Assembly (NCBI RefSeq): GCF_944321625.1
Contig: NZ_CALUMA010000120.1
Coordinates: 1 to 50,659 of the forward strand
DNA: 50,659 nucleotides
DNA from: an uncultured Slackia sp.
GTDB lineage: Bacteria > Actinomycetota > Coriobacteriia > Coriobacteriales > Eggerthellaceae
Reading direction: 5' to 3'
A model generated the notes under the pieces. The model was not told the DNA's origin and ran no database searches. It was given only the letters and a program-made list of their open reading frames with translations. Made by a program: the position numbers and the translations under genes. Positions 50,336-50,659 of the stretch are shown here, one piece after another. Numbering within the stretch: the stretch's first letter is position 1; each line of letters begins with the position of its first letter.

Positions 50336-50659
50336 CTATTCGACCGTGACCGATTTGGCCAGGTTGCGCGGCTGATCCACGTCGCAGCCGCGAGCGAGCG
50401 CGATGGAACGCGCGAACAGCTGCAGCGGCACGCTTGCCGTGATAGCGCTGAAGCAGTCGCGTACCTTGGGAATGTAGATCACATAGTCGGCGTGCTTCTT
50501 GATTTCCTCGTCGCCTTCGGTGGCGATGGCCACCACCAGCGCGCCGCGCGCCTTGCACTCCTGGATGTTGGAAATCACCTTGTCATACGTGGGGCTCTTC
50601 GTGGCCACCACGATCACCGGGAATCCGGGGTCAATCAGCGCAATGGGGCCGTGCTTCAT
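50336..50659 (-). CDS. glmS: Glutamine--fructose-6-phosphate aminotransferase, C-terminal part
   Basis: The visible 107 residues begin inside the gene (KHGPIALIDPGFPVIVVATKSP) and run to the end (GCDVDQPRNLAKSVTVE), which is the conserved GlmS C terminus with the DQPRNLAKSVTVE tail. This is the second SIS domain, which binds fructose 6-phosphate; the catalytic Lys lies in the final stretch. The N-terminal glutaminase domain is outside the window. The enzyme makes glucosamine 6-phosphate for the cell wall. Confidence 0.93.
   Translation of the reverse strand: MKHGPIALIDPGFPVIVVATKSPTYDKVISNIQECKARGALVVAIATEGDEEIKKHADYVIYIPKVRDCFSAITASVPLQLFARSIALARGCDVDQPRNLAKSVTVE

Overview
The window is high-GC DNA whose gene content points to a gut actinobacterium of the Coriobacteriia, probably Eggerthellaceae. 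This is an inference from several signs: a CarD-type regulator, a class III fructose-1,6-bisphosphatase, very large repeat-rich surface proteins with sortase-type tails, a LuxR-type regulator beside them, Tat-exported proteins, and a flavin reductase-rubredoxin fusion of the kind found in strict anaerobes. No species can be named from the sequence alone.

Layout. Positions 1-126 are the end of an IS3-family insertion sequence that has cut off a secreted protein gene. Positions 1017-3337 hold a Tat-exported, possibly haem-binding protein, a Crp/Fnr regulator and a lone HicB antitoxin. carD follows at 3847. Positions 4468-11217 are a 6.7-kb integrative element inserted into the 3' end of tRNA-Thr(CGU) and flanked by a perfect 50-bp duplication. 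The element carries integrase, excisionase, regulators and a probable replication initiator gene that has an iteron array inside its coding sequence. A NhaD-type antiporter follows, then a 13-kb surface-protein locus (13431-26260) of three giant exported proteins and a two-HTH LuxR regulator, with repeated CACCCGTT dyads between the genes.

From 26477 on the DNA is mostly core genome: yhbY, tRNA-Gln with a duplicated 3' end, ilvE, tRNA-Lys, argG-argH, a high-molecular-weight rubredoxin, a serine hydrolase, a racemase / class IV aminotransferase-like / M19 dipeptidase operon, a TSUP permease, ligA, a GNAT protein with a small partner, an HdeD-like protein, acpS-nnrD, fbp and the 3' end of glmS. 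Palindromic repeats fill the gaps around 41.4-41.7 kb and 50.2 kb.

How the genes work together. argG and argH complete arginine synthesis from citrulline. They are preceded by a short arginine-rich leader ORF and an intrinsic terminator, the layout of a transcription attenuator. The element's int and xis supply integration and excision, and its Rep-like gene with iterons suggests the excised circle can replicate. The surface locus looks like a co-regulated adhesin or cell-wall set. The most notable signals are the Arg-rich attenuator, the iterons read in all three frames inside the rep-like gene, the CACCCGTT dyads, an 18-bp-period direct repeat shared by the antiporter and HdeD promoters, and an aminotransferase-fold protein with no catalytic lysine.
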